Of a stretch of DNA of 64,000 nucleotides, positions 10,576 to 20,413 are shown piece by piece; position 1 is the stretch's first letter, and each line of letters starts with the position of its first letter. Source of the stretch: Steroidobacteraceae bacterium (lineage in GTDB: Bacteria > Pseudomonadota > Gammaproteobacteria > Steroidobacterales > Steroidobacteraceae); assembly GCA_019187495.1 (NCBI GenBank), contig JABAQN010000004.1, positions 1-64,000 on the forward strand, read 5' to 3'. The notes under the pieces are model-generated. The model made no database searches and was not told where the DNA came from. It saw only the letters and a list, made by a program, of their open reading frames with translations. A program made the translations under genes and the position numbers.

Positions 10576-10860
10576 ATGGCGCGGACTGCGATTCATCCTG
10601 GCGAGCACCTCGCCGAGCAACTCGAGACCCTCGAAATGAGCGCCGCGGAGCTTGCCCGCCGCATCGGCGTGCCCACCAACCGTGTCACCCAGATCGTGAA
10701 CGGACAGCGCGCGGTGACCGGTGACACCGCATTGCGCCTCGGACATTTCTTCGGCACGAGCCCCGAATTCTGGCTCAATCTGCAGATGATGTACGAGTTG
10801 CGGATCGCCGAGCGCGATGCCGGCGCCAGCATCCGCTCGTTGCCGCGCCTGCGCGCCTAA
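10576..10860 (+). CDS. higA: HigA-type XRE antitoxin
   Basis: A 94-residue helix-turn-helix protein of the VapI/HigA group. IHPGEHLAEQLETLEMSAAELARRIGVPTNRVTQIVNGQRAVTGDTALRL is the standard HigA N-terminus and DNA-binding helix pair, and FFGTSPEFWLNLQMMYELR is the toxin-binding helix. The ATG is at 10576. It neutralises the upstream toxin and is expected to repress the operon. Its stop overlaps the pilD stop by 4 bp (tail to tail). Confidence 0.92.
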   Translation: MARTAIHPGEHLAEQLETLEMSAAELARRIGVPTNRVTQIVNGQRAVTGDTALRLGHFFGTSPEFWLNLQMMYELRIAERDAGASIRSLPRLRA

Positions 10861-11705
10861 CGCGGCGCCGCGAACATGCCGAGATAGCCGTTCACGATTG
10901 CGGGACCCCACATCAGCGCGATCCAGCCCGCGGCGGCGAGGAAGGGGCCGAACGGGATCGGGACGTTGCGGTCGCGGCCGCGCACTACGATGAGGGCGAT
11001 GCCGGTGATCGCGCCGACGGCGGCCGAGAGCAGGATGATCGGCAGCAGCATCTGCCAGCCGAGCCAGGCGCCGAGCGCGGCGAGCAGCTTGAAGTCGCCA
11101 TAGCCCATGCCTTCCTTGCCGGTCGCGAGCCGGAAGAGGTGATAGACGGACCAGAGCGAGAGATAACCCGCGAGCGCGCCGATGATCGCCTCGCGCGGCG
11201 CGGCGGCGGTGTAGCCGAGCACACTCGCGGCGAGGCCGAGCCACAGGAGCGGCAGCGTCATCGCGTCCGGCAGCAGCTGCGTGTCGAAATCGATGAAGGT
11301 GAGCGCGATCAGGAACCAGGTCAGCACGAGCGCAGCGCCTATCAAGGGCAGCCCGCCGGCGTCGCCGCCGAACCGCCAGGCGACCGCCGATGACAGCACG
11401 GCGGTCAGCAGCTCGACGAGCGGATAGCGCGCGCTGATCCGCGCCTTGCAGCTCGCGCAGCGTCCGCGCAGCGCGAGCCAGCTCAGCACCGGCACATTGT
11501 GGATGGCCCTGATCGGCGCCTTGCAGGCCGGGCATGCCGAGCGCGGCACGACGAGATCGAAGCGCGGCGCCGCGGGTGTTTCGCGGCCGGCGAGTTCGTC
11601 GCACTGCCGCCGCCATTGCCGGTCGAGGATGATCGGCGTGCGATGGACGACCACGTTCAGGAAGCTGCCGATGAGCAGCCCCAGAACGAAGCAGGCCGCG
11701 ATCAC
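10857..11705 (-). CDS. pilD: Prepilin peptidase/N-methyltransferase PilD
   Basis: A 282-residue inner-membrane bifunctional enzyme that cleaves the leader of type IV prepilins and methylates the new N-terminus. The cytoplasmic zinc loop has Cys58, Cys61, Cys83 and Cys86 (CPAC and CASC). The acidic protease residues lie in TFIDFDTQLLPD (139-147) and GYGDFK (Asp204). About seven to eight membrane segments are visible. The GTG start at 11705 overlaps the pilC stop (GTGA). It processes the PilA encoded upstream. Confidence 0.95.
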   Translation of the reverse strand: MIAACFVLGLLIGSFLNVVVHRTPIILDRQWRRQCDELAGRETPAAPRFDLVVPRSACPACKAPIRAIHNVPVLSWLALRGRCASCKARISARYPLVELLTAVLSSAVAWRFGGDAGGLPLIGAALVLTWFLIALTFIDFDTQLLPDAMTLPLLWLGLAASVLGYTAAAPREAIIGALAGYLSLWSVYHLFRLATGKEGMGYGDFKLLAALGAWLGWQMLLPIILLSAAVGAITGIALIVVRGRDRNVPIPFGPFLAAAGWIALMWGPAIVNGYLGMFAAPR

Positions 11706-12940
11706 ACGACCGCGCCGAGCTTGAAGATCGGCAGGTACATCGCGATCACGAGGCCGCCGACGAGCACGCCGAGGATCGCCATGATCAGCGGCTCGAGCAG
11801 GCTCGACATGCTGTCGACCGCGTTGTCGACCTCGGCCTCGTAGAACTCGGCGACCTTGGCCGACATCTGGTCGAGCGCGCCCGCCTCTTCACCGACCGCG
11901 ACCATCTGGATCACCATGTTCGGGAAGAGCTGCGTGTTCTCCATCGCGCGCTGCAGGCGCTGGCCCGTCGCCACTTCGTCGCGCATCTTCATCACGGCAT
12001 TCTCGTAGACGATGTTGCCGGTCGCGCCCGCCACCGATTCGAGCGCCTCGACGAGCGGTACGCCCGCGGCGAACATCGTGGAGAGTGTGCGCGCGTAGCG
12101 CGCGATGGCTGACTTGACAAGAATTGGACCGACAATTGGCAGTTTCAGCGAGAACCGGTCGATGACTTCGCGCAGTTTCTTTGAGCGCTTCTTGAAATAG
12201 AAGAACGCGTAAATGCCGCCGCCGAAAATTACCGCCAGGAACAGGCCATGCTTCTGCACGCCTTTTGAGAGATTGATGACGAACTGTGTGAACGCCGGGA
12301 GCTCCGCGCCGAAGCCCTTGAACAGGCTCTCGAACTGCGGAATCACGAAGATGAGCAGGATCAGTGTTACGACCACCGCCACTACCAGCACCGCGGCCGG
12401 ATAAAAGAGCGCCTTCTTGACCTTCTTCTTGATCGCCTCGGTTTTTTCCTTGTACGTCGCGATCTTGTCGAGCAGGTTCTCGAGTGCGCCTGCCTGCTCG
12501 CCTGCTTCGACCAGGTTCACATACAGGTCGTCGAAGTAGAGCGGATGTTTCGCGAGCGCCTCGTGCAGCGAGGTACCGCCCTCGATATCCATCTTGATGT
12601 CGAGGATCAGTTTCTGCACCGAGGGTTTCTCGTGGCCGTTGCCGACGATCTCGAAGGCCTGCACGAGCGGAATGCCCGAAGCGAGCATCGTGGCGAGCTG
12701 GCGACTGAACACAGCGATGTCCTCGGGCTTGACCTTGCCCGATGACTTGAATGCCGCAGACTGTTTCTTGACCTTCGACGGCGCGATGCCCTGGCGGCGC
12801 AGTTCGGCGCGCAGCGCCGCCTCATCGGGCGCGAGGCTCTTGCCCTTGACGCGATTGCCCCGCTTGTCCATGCCCTCCCACGCAAACGGAATGTCCCGCT
12901 TGATCGTGCGGACAGTGGTGGTTGCTGCGACATTAGCCAT
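11702..12940 (-). CDS. pilC: Type IV pilus inner-membrane platform protein PilC
   Basis: A 412-residue protein with two repeated GspF-type domains and three membrane helices. It anchors the assembly and retraction ATPases. Clear family segments are FAWEGMDKRGNRVKG at the N-terminus and GVPLVEALESVAGATGN in the second repeat. The ATG at 12940 has a GGAG ribosome site about 9 bp upstream; a TTG two codons earlier is less likely. It lies 17 bp after pilB. Confidence 0.95.
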   Translation of the reverse strand: MANVAATTTVRTIKRDIPFAWEGMDKRGNRVKGKSLAPDEAALRAELRRQGIAPSKVKKQSAAFKSSGKVKPEDIAVFSRQLATMLASGIPLVQAFEIVGNGHEKPSVQKLILDIKMDIEGGTSLHEALAKHPLYFDDLYVNLVEAGEQAGALENLLDKIATYKEKTEAIKKKVKKALFYPAAVLVVAVVVTLILLIFVIPQFESLFKGFGAELPAFTQFVINLSKGVQKHGLFLAVIFGGGIYAFFYFKKRSKKLREVIDRFSLKLPIVGPILVKSAIARYARTLSTMFAAGVPLVEALESVAGATGNIVYENAVMKMRDEVATGQRLQRAMENTQLFPNMVIQMVAVGEEAGALDQMSAKVAEFYEAEVDNAVDSMSSLLEPLIMAILGVLVGGLVIAMYLPIFKLGAVV

Positions 12941-12957
12941 GTGCAAACTCCGTCAGG

Positions 12958-14700
<1,743 letters not shown>

Positions 14701-14824
14701 GCACTTGCAGCAAGCTGACCGCGACCCGTCAAAGCCTTAGTGTACCGGAGGGAGACCCCGGGGCAATTGTCAAATCCCGGGTGATGGTCGCACAGCGGCG
14801 GGACCCTCTGCGTGATTCGGCTCC

Positions 14825-14858
14825 CAAAAAGCGAAGCCCCTCCGGAGAGGGGCCTCGC
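14825..14858 (-). terminator. Rho-independent terminator after pilA
   Basis: On the minus strand a stem GCGAGGCCCCTC / GAGGGGCTTCGC with a 4-nt loop (one imperfect pair) is followed by TTTTT. It lies about 25 bp after the pilA stop and separates pilA from pilB. Confidence 0.85.
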
Positions 14859-14881
14859 GATGTATTGCATCCAGCGCGCGC

Positions 14882-15409
14882 TTACGGACGGCACGCCTTC
14901 GGCAGATACTTCATCGTGCCCGCAACGGCAAGCGTTCCGGCGTTGTAAACAGCCGCGTTTATGGCACCCGCCGTACCCAGCAGCGCCGTGCCGTTCGGAA
15001 CGGGAGCTGCGCCACAGCGCCAGGCAACCGACTGGTCGGGCGTTTCATACGGGGTGAGACCGAGCGTCAGTCCCGCACCACCCGGCTGCAACGCCGCGTT
15101 GGCTTCATTGCCGAACGTAATCAAGATGGTACCGTTCGCAACGGCCACGGATGTCACATACTTGCCGCTCGTATCGGTGGCGGCCGGAGTCATGCCGGCT
15201 GCCGTACGGTCCACAGGGGCAGCGCCCGTGTTGGAAAACGACTCGGCCACCGCAGCTTTCGCGGCGCCGGCCAAGTTCAGGCCTTCAGTCACCTGCGAGC
15301 GGATCGTGTAGTCCTGATACGCCGGGATCGCGATCGCGGCGAGAATACCGATGATCGCGACGACGATCATCAGTTCGATGAGGGTGAAACCCTTCTGCAT
15401 GGTCTTCAT
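14882..15409 (-). CDS. pilA: Type IV major pilin PilA
   Basis: A 175-residue prepilin. The short leader MKTMQKG is cut before Phe8, giving the mature [21 protein letters not shown] helix with the conserved Glu at mature position 5. The C-terminal Cys132 and Cys173 form the typical disulfide D-loop. The ATG at 15409 has an AAGGAG ribosome site. It has its own terminator and a sigma-54 promoter upstream, so it is a single-gene unit, as in Pseudomonas. PilD (downstream) processes it and PilB/PilC assemble it. Confidence 0.95.
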   Translation of the reverse strand: MKTMQKGFTLIELMIVVAIIGILAAIAIPAYQDYTIRSQVTEGLNLAGAAKAAVAESFSNTGAAPVDRTAAGMTPAATDTSGKYVTSVAVANGTILITFGNEANAALQPGGAGLTLGLTPYETPDQSVAWRCGAAPVPNGTALLGTAGAINAAVYNAGTLAVAGTMKYLPKACRP

Positions 15410-15487
15410 TGACGAAACTCCTTGAGGTCCAGATTTTCGGGTCGATATCAAAGTTCGCGGCGTGTTCCGCCTGCAGGGGAAGCATGA

Positions 15488-15503
15488 AGCAACGGCCGTG
15501 CCA
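15488..15503 (-). promoter_or_regulatory. Sigma-54 promoter of pilA
   Basis: On the minus strand TGGCACG, 4 nt, TTGCT: every consensus position of the -24/-12 RpoN promoter is matched. Transcription would start near 15477, giving a leader of about 68 nt before the pilA ATG. The sigma-54 activator PilR and its kinase PilS are encoded 2-5 kb away, in line with known PilSR/RpoN control of pilA. Confidence 0.9.
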
Positions 15504-15611
15504 GCAGTGTGATGCGGTTCTAACTTGCTGATGCGCCGAGGGTTCGCTGCCGCACGACAGGGTTATGTCTCGCGCGCCCTGTCACCCCAGCGCGACGTTC
15601 CGTTGCGCCCA

Positions 15612-15628
15612 GCGTCACAAAGTGACGC
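15612..15628. promoter_or_regulatory. Palindrome upstream of pilA, possible activator site
   Basis: Perfect inverted repeat GCGTCAC-AAA-GTGACGC. It lies about 110 bp upstream of the sigma-54 promoter, the range used by enhancer-binding proteins such as PilR. It could instead belong to the rightward TumE/TumA operon starting at 15791. The remaining 15410-15790 stretch contains no gene that I can support. Confidence 0.4.
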
Positions 15629-15790
15629 AGTGTGTCAGTGCGACGGCGGGGAATGCCGGGCGAATGGCGCGGTCCATTACCACGAGAATCCACGTACATC
15701 GCCCGCGTTTACAGCGTGCGGTGGGTCGATTGCAGTGCCAGTGTGGAGGTCCCATTCCCGCGCGATTGACGACACGGAAGAAGTGTTGGC

Positions 15791-16087
15791 ATGATTGCCT
15801 ACAGCCGATCCCGGCTCCTGCTGCGTGAGCGTATGGAGTACGACGACGGGTCATTTGTCGAAATGGTGATCTGGCGCGTACCCGTACCGGTGCCAGGCAG
15901 CATTCACGAGTACAAATACCGTCTGTTTTACGGTCGCGAAGGCGAACGACTCGTGGGTTATGACAACGAGCGTTCGAAGGGAGATCACCGGCATGTTTGC
16001 GGAAAGGAAGAGCCGTACCCATTCAGGGATGTGGAATCGCTGGTGCAGCATTTTCTGGTCGACGTCGAAGTGATGAGATCGAAATGA
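15791..16087 (+). CDS. tumE: TumE-type toxin (DUF6516)
   Basis: A 98-residue protein matching the TumE/DUF6516 family: YSRSRLLLRERMEYDDGSFVEMVIWRVP at the N-terminus, then KYRLFYGREGERLVGYDNERSKGDHRH and EEPYPFRDVESLV. These proteins are the toxins of TumE-TumA type II modules. The ATG at 15791 follows an AAGAAG-type ribosome site, and the stop overlaps the antitoxin start (ATGA). The enzymatic target is not evident from the sequence. It lies in the gap between pilA and pilR. Confidence 0.85.
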   Translation: MIAYSRSRLLLRERMEYDDGSFVEMVIWRVPVPVPGSIHEYKYRLFYGREGERLVGYDNERSKGDHRHVCGKEEPYPFRDVESLVQHFLVDVEVMRSK

Positions 16088-16446
16088 AGAGAGTCGAAAT
16101 ACGAATCCGCCCGACTTCGGCCGGCGCACTCGACGAAATGGGAGCGCGGTTCGTCAAGGCATGGAAATCGGGCAGGACGAAGGATGACTTGCTGCAGTTC
16201 GAGTCACCGGCGGCCCTGTTCCGTGCGCTGTCGCCCAAGCGCTGGGAGCTGATCGAGCAACTGCAGAAGATGGGGTCGGGCAGCGTACGCAGTCTGGCGC
16301 GGGCATTGCAGCGCGACGTCAAGCGCGTGCATGAAGACGTCGTCAGATTGATGGAGTACGGGTTGATCACGCGCCGTGAAGATGGCAAGTATTGCGTGCC
16401 CTACGACGTGATCCACGCCGATTTCGACTTGCGCGCCGTGGCGTAG
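16084..16446 (+). CDS. tumA: TumA-type HTH antitoxin
   Basis: A 120-residue winged-helix DNA-binding protein. The C-terminal half (LIEQLQKMGSGSVRSLARAL, VHEDVVRLMEYGLITRREDGKYC) is the HVO_A0114-like HTH that defines TumA. The N-terminal part (LFRALSPKRWELIEQLQ) includes the FRALSPKR stretch typical of the group. The start at 16084 overlaps the toxin stop, so it is coupled to it. It is expected to neutralise TumE and repress the pair. Confidence 0.85.
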   Translation: MKRVEIRIRPTSAGALDEMGARFVKAWKSGRTKDDLLQFESPAALFRALSPKRWELIEQLQKMGSGSVRSLARALQRDVKRVHEDVVRLMEYGLITRREDGKYCVPYDVIHADFDLRAVA

Positions 16447-16468
16447 TTGGCCTGCCAGGCCAACCGGC

Positions 16469-16508
16469 CTATTCGATCCCGAGCTTTCTTGATCCGTCAG
16501 CGCAACGC
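16469..16508 (-). repeat. Decayed copy of the pilR 3' end
   Basis: About 40 bp closely match the last codons of pilR (17369-17410): both read c-t-a-Y-TCGATCCCGAGCTT, then CTTGAT, then AGCGCA and CGC, with one inserted T and a few substitutions. The copy lies 0.9 kb from the intact pilR end, on the other side of the RelE/XRE module. The rest of 16447-16690 holds no gene that I can support. Confidence 0.7.
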
Positions 16509-16689
16509 ACAAATTCACAACGGCAATCCCGAATGCGGGTTGAGCGTGCGATTCGAGCATGGGTTGCGCCCGCGTCAATCCTCTGGGGGCTCCAATTCGG
16601 GAAACGCGAATCGCCGCAATTGCCCGCGAAATGCACATGGCCGCTGGCGCGAGCCTGCCTCACTCTCGATCGGTCACCACATGCTCCGT

Positions 16690-16709
16690 GTGCACCTAAT
16701 AAGGTACAC
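16690..16709 (+). promoter_or_regulatory. Candidate operator of the RelE/XRE module
   Basis: An inverted repeat GTGNACCT-AATA-AGGTNCAC (one mismatched pair) lies 20 bp before the toxin ATG. XRE antitoxins bind such sites to repress their operon. Inferred from symmetry and position. Confidence 0.45.
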
Positions 16710-16729
16710 TGGGAAAGCCGTGATCAAGG

Positions 16730-17077
16730 ATGGGGTTGCCGGAGAAGACGAGGCTGTTGTTCTTCCAGACCAGCGCGGGAGGCGAGCCCGTGAGGAAGTG
16801 GCTGCGAAGTCTCGATAGCGAGAGCTGCCACGCGATCGGGCTGGATCTCATGCGTGTCCAGTGGAGGTGGCCGATCGGAATGCCACTGTGTCGGCCAATG
16901 GGAGCTGGATTGTGGGAGGTCCGAACAAGTCTTTCGGGCGGGCGTATCGCGCGCGTGCTGTTCTGTGGCCACGAAGGAGAGATCGTGGCGTTGCACGGTT
17001 TTATCAAGAAGACACGGGCGACACCTGCGAGTGACTTGAAATTGGCCAAAGAGCGAAAACGGGAGCTCGAACGGTGA
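16730..17077 (+). CDS. RelE/HigB-like (Gp49-type) toxin
   Basis: A 115-residue protein. LFFQTSAGGEPVRKWLRSLD and LWEVRTSLSGGRIARVLFCGHEGEIVALHGFIKKTRATPASDLKLAKERKRE are hallmarks of phage-derived Gp49-like/HigB toxins, a RelE-superfamily group of mRNA interferases. The ATG at 16730 lacks a strong ribosome site. The stop overlaps the GTG start of the antitoxin (GTGA). It is bounded on the left by a decayed pilR-end copy. Confidence 0.88.
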   Translation: MGLPEKTRLLFFQTSAGGEPVRKWLRSLDSESCHAIGLDLMRVQWRWPIGMPLCRPMGAGLWEVRTSLSGGRIARVLFCGHEGEIVALHGFIKKTRATPASDLKLAKERKRELER

Positions 17078-17394
17078 GCAGAAAACACATTGGATCGAGC
17101 CTGGACCGGTTCCTCGAGGACGAGGGGATTCTCGATGAGGTGCAGACGAGGGCGATCAAGGAAGTCGTTGCATGGCAGCTCGCCCAGGCGATGAAAGAGC
17201 GGAAGATTTCCAAGGCACGGATGGCAGCGTTGCTCAAAACCAGCCGTACCCAGGTGAATCGCCTGCTCGACCCCTCGAATGACATCACGTTGTCGAGCTT
17301 GCAGCGTGCTGCAGCGGTTGTCGGGTGGCGCCTCAGCATCAGTCTCGTGGGCCCCGGTGCCGCACCCGGCGCTACTCGATCCCGAGCTTCTTGA
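17074..17394 (+). CDS. XRE-family antitoxin
   Basis: A 106-residue helix-turn-helix protein. QLAQAMKERKISKARMAALLKTSRTQVNRLLDP is the DNA-binding region of antitoxins that pair with Gp49-like toxins. The GTG at 17074 overlaps the toxin stop. The last residues (GATRSRAS) are read from sequence that overlaps the pilR 3' end by 23 bp, so the antitoxin has borrowed its tail from the pilR end. Confidence 0.87.
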   Translation: MSRKHIGSSLDRFLEDEGILDEVQTRAIKEVVAWQLAQAMKERKISKARMAALLKTSRTQVNRLLDPSNDITLSSLQRAAAVVGWRLSISLVGPGAAPGATRSRAS

Positions 17395-18739
17395 TGCGAT
17401 AGCGCAGCGCGCGAAAGCTCATGCCGAGGAGCTTCGCGGCCGCGGTCTTGTTGTAGCGTGTCTGCTCGAGCGCCTTGACGATCGCGTCGCGCTCGATGCT
17501 GTCGAGCTGTTCGCCGAGCGCGCCGCTGCCGGACACGGTTGCGGTCGCCGCGCTTCCCGGCGAGGCGCCGGCCGTGTCCGCGGGTGCGTCGAGCATGGGC
17601 GCGCGCAGCTGGATATTGGCCGCTTCGATGGTGTCGGTCACACACAGCGTCAGCGCGCGCTCGAGCACGTTCTCGAGCTCACGCACGTTGCCGGGGAAGG
17701 GGTGGGCCGCGAGCGCCGCGAGCGCGCCGGCACTGATCGCGGGCGCTTCGACGCCCATCCGCCGGGACAGGCGCCGCACGATCGCTTCGGCGAGATCCGC
17801 GATGTCCCCGGCGCGTTCGCGGAGCGTGGGCACGCGCATCTCGATCACGTTGATCCGGTAGTAGAGGTCCTCCCGGAAGCGTCCTTCCCGGACGAGCGCC
17901 GCGAGGTCGCGGTGGGTCGCGGAAAGGATGCGCACGTCGACCGCCACTTCGCGCGCCTCGCCGATCGGGCGGACGGTCTTCTCCTGGATCACGCGCAGCA
18001 GCTTCACCTGCATGTGCAGCGGCAGGTCGGCCACTTCGTCGAGGAACAAGGTGCCGCCCTCGGCCGACTGGAGGAGGCCCTTGCTGTCGGCGACGGCACC
18101 CGTGAAGCTGCCGCGCTTGTAGCCGAAGAATTCGCTTTCCATCAGCTCGGTCGGGATCGCACCGCAGTTGACGGGGACGAACGGGCCTTCCGCGCGCGGC
18201 CCGGAATCGTGGATCAGGCGTGCGACCAGTTCCTTGCCGGTGCCCGATTCGCCGGCGATGTGCACCGGCGCCTGACTGCGGGCCACGCGCGCGATCATCT
18301 CGCGCAGCGCCTCCATGGCCGCCGATTGCCCGATCAGGCGCGGGCCGCGCACCGTGAGGTCGCCGCCCTGCTCGCCGAGCTTGATCGCGCTCGAGACGAG
18401 CTTGCGCAGCACGCCGAGATCGATCGGCTTCGAGACGAAATCGAAGGCGCCGAGCTTGAGCGCACGCACCGCGGACTCCACATTGCCATGCGCCGAAATC
18501 ACCGCCACCGGCACGAGCGGCTTGTTTTCCCCGATCCAGGCGACGAGGTCGAGCCCGTCGCCGTCGGGCAGGCGCATGTCGGTGAGGCACAGGTCGAAGT
18601 GGCGCGCCTGAAGGAGCTCGCGCGCCCCGGCGAGATCGCCCGCGGCGGCGGTGTCGAGGTTCATCCGGGAGAGGGTGAGGCCGACGAGTTCGACGAGGTC
18701 CGGCTCGTCATCGACGACCAGCACGACGGGTCTGCTCAT
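17372..18739 (-). CDS. pilR: Sigma-54 response regulator PilR
   Basis: A 455-residue NtrC-family activator. The receiver domain (about 4-115) has the acceptor Asp54 in [11 protein letters not shown]. The AAA+ domain has GESGTGKE (163-170), the sigma-54 contact loop GSFTGA (210-215) and [10 protein letters not shown] Fis-type HTH ([19 protein letters not shown]) ends the protein. The start at 18739 overlaps the pilS stop (ATGA); a further ATG three codons upstream is possible. It activates pilA from the sigma-54 promoter at 15488-15503. Confidence 0.95.
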   Translation of the reverse strand: MSRPVVLVVDDEPDLVELVGLTLSRMNLDTAAAGDLAGARELLQARHFDLCLTDMRLPDGDGLDLVAWIGENKPLVPVAVISAHGNVESAVRALKLGAFDFVSKPIDLGVLRKLVSSAIKLGEQGGDLTVRGPRLIGQSAAMEALREMIARVARSQAPVHIAGESGTGKELVARLIHDSGPRAEGPFVPVNCGAIPTELMESEFFGYKRGSFTGAVADSKGLLQSAEGGTLFLDEVADLPLHMQVKLLRVIQEKTVRPIGEAREVAVDVRILSATHRDLAALVREGRFREDLYYRINVIEMRVPTLRERAGDIADLAEAIVRRLSRRMGVEAPAISAGALAALAAHPFPGNVRELENVLERALTLCVTDTIEAANIQLRAPMLDAPADTAGASPGSAATATVSGSGALGEQLDSIERDAIVKALEQTRYNKTAAAKLLGMSFRALRYRIKKLGIE

Positions 18740-20355
18740 GCCCGCCATCGTAGCGGATCGGAAAACACCAGGCGGAACACGCTGCCGCCACCGGGACGTG
18801 GTTCATATATCAGCGTCGCGCCGTTCGCCTGCGCGAGTTCCCGCGCGAGGTAGAGCCCGAGCCCGGTGCCGCGCGACTCGCTCGTGACGAACGGTTCGAA
18901 GATGCGTTCGGCGAGCGCTTCCGGAATGCCGGCGCCCCGGTCCGCCACTTCGAGATACGGTCGCTGCGCCGCCGCGAGCCGCCCGATGTGCAACTCGATC
19001 GGCTGCGCGGCTTCCCCGTTGTGCTTGACGGCGTTGTGCAGGAGGTTCCAGACGATCTGGTGCAGCTGGCTCCTGTCGCAGCGGACTTCCAGGGGTGCGC
19101 CCGCCTCGGTGAGCGCGATGCGGTCCACGGGACACGGAAGCGTCGCGCAGAACTCCGCGCGGAATTCCCGCAGCCATGCGCCGAGGTCGAACTGCTCCGC
19201 GCGCAGCGGCTCGCGGCGCGACATCGACTGGACGTTGGTGATGATTTCGCTGATGCGAGCGGCGTTCGAGCGGACGATCTCGGCGAGCCGGCGTTCCTCT
19301 TCGCCGAGGCGATCCGATTCGCCGAGGAGCTGCGCGGCATGGCTCATCGCGCCGACGGGATTCCTGATTTCGTGCGCAATGCTCGCCGACAGCCGCCCGA
19401 GGGAAGCGAGCTTCAACTGCTGCAGCTTGCCGGCGATTTCCGTGGTGTCTTCGAGGAACACGATGACGGGCGGCGGGTCCGCGGTCCCGAGCGGCGCGAA
19501 GTGGGGCAGGATCTCGTTCGCGCCGTCGTTCGCGATGAATGTGGCGCCGCTGTCCTTCGGCCGCTCGCCGCTCTGGCGCCAGGTCGAAAGGAGGTAGAGA
19601 AGCCGCGGCGAGGCCTCGCCGAGCAGCGCGCCGGGGTAGGCGTTGCGGTCGCCGAGGATGCGCGCGGCCGACTCGTTGATCAGCCGAATGCGGTCCTCCT
19701 CGTCGACGACCAGCAGGCTCTCGCGCAGGTGCTGCACGATGTATTGCGAGAGCTCGGCGAGATTGGCGAGATCGACTTCGCGCCGCTTGACCAGGGCTTC
19801 GCTTTCCTTGAGACGCGCGGTGAGCGGCCAGCTCGCGAGCGCGACCAGGAAGATCACGACGCCGATCACGCCGGCCGTCGGGTAATCGGAGGTCGACCCC
19901 GTGCCCGAAAGCTGCCCGATCACCTGCTGCGCGAGCAGCGCGACGACGGCGGTCGCCGCCATCAGCAGCGTCTCGCGCCCCTCCGCGAGCAGCGCCACGG
20001 CGCCGACCGGCACGACGAGCAGGATCCCGAGCCCGCTCGCGACCCCGCCGCTGGCGTAGAGGAGGAGCCCGATCGAGACCGAGTCCACGAGGGAGTGCAC
20101 GAGCAGCAGCGCCCGTCCCGGGATCGCCGGCAGTCGCTGGGCCAGCACGAGCGCGATGCCCACGATGAAATACGCCACGCAGATCGCGAAAAAGAGGCGC
20201 GGATGCTCGCTGCCGACCGTCGGCTGGGGCAGCGTGAAGCGGTAGATGGCAAACAGGACCGGCGGGACCAGCAGCCGGTAGAGGTTGAGCAGCCCGACGA
20301 TGCGCCAGCCGAGATCGCCCAGGGTCGAATCGCGGTCGAAATTGCCTGCCCCCAT
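18736..20355 (-). CDS. pilS: Sensor histidine kinase PilS
   Basis: A 539-residue membrane kinase. Six hydrophobic segments lie between residues 18 and 180, followed by a PAS domain (about 200-305), the HisKA phosphoacceptor His328 in ASIAHEIRNPVGAMSH, and an HATPase with NAVKHNG, DRGAGIPE and GTGLGLYLA. It senses pilin in the membrane in Pseudomonas and phosphorylates PilR. The ATG at 20355 is taken; ATG 20373 would add six residues. It is divergent from sucC, 58 bp away. Confidence 0.93.
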   Translation of the reverse strand: MGAGNFDRDSTLGDLGWRIVGLLNLYRLLVPPVLFAIYRFTLPQPTVGSEHPRLFFAICVAYFIVGIALVLAQRLPAIPGRALLLVHSLVDSVSIGLLLYASGGVASGLGILLVVPVGAVALLAEGRETLLMAATAVVALLAQQVIGQLSGTGSTSDYPTAGVIGVVIFLVALASWPLTARLKESEALVKRREVDLANLAELSQYIVQHLRESLLVVDEEDRIRLINESAARILGDRNAYPGALLGEASPRLLYLLSTWRQSGERPKDSGATFIANDGANEILPHFAPLGTADPPPVIVFLEDTTEIAGKLQQLKLASLGRLSASIAHEIRNPVGAMSHAAQLLGESDRLGEEERRLAEIVRSNAARISEIITNVQSMSRREPLRAEQFDLGAWLREFRAEFCATLPCPVDRIALTEAGAPLEVRCDRSQLHQIVWNLLHNAVKHNGEAAQPIELHIGRLAAAQRPYLEVADRGAGIPEALAERIFEPFVTSESRGTGLGLYLARELAQANGATLIYEPRPGGGSVFRLVFSDPLRWRA

Positions 20356-20413
20356 TGCCGGAGACTTTAGCATTCCGCGACAATACGCGTTCTTTTTGCG
20401 ATCCGGCGGGCCC

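Noticed and set aside
18107-18130. GSFTGA instead of GAFTGA in PilR as a possible defect
   Set aside because: Ser at this position is a common natural variant in functional sigma-54 activators.
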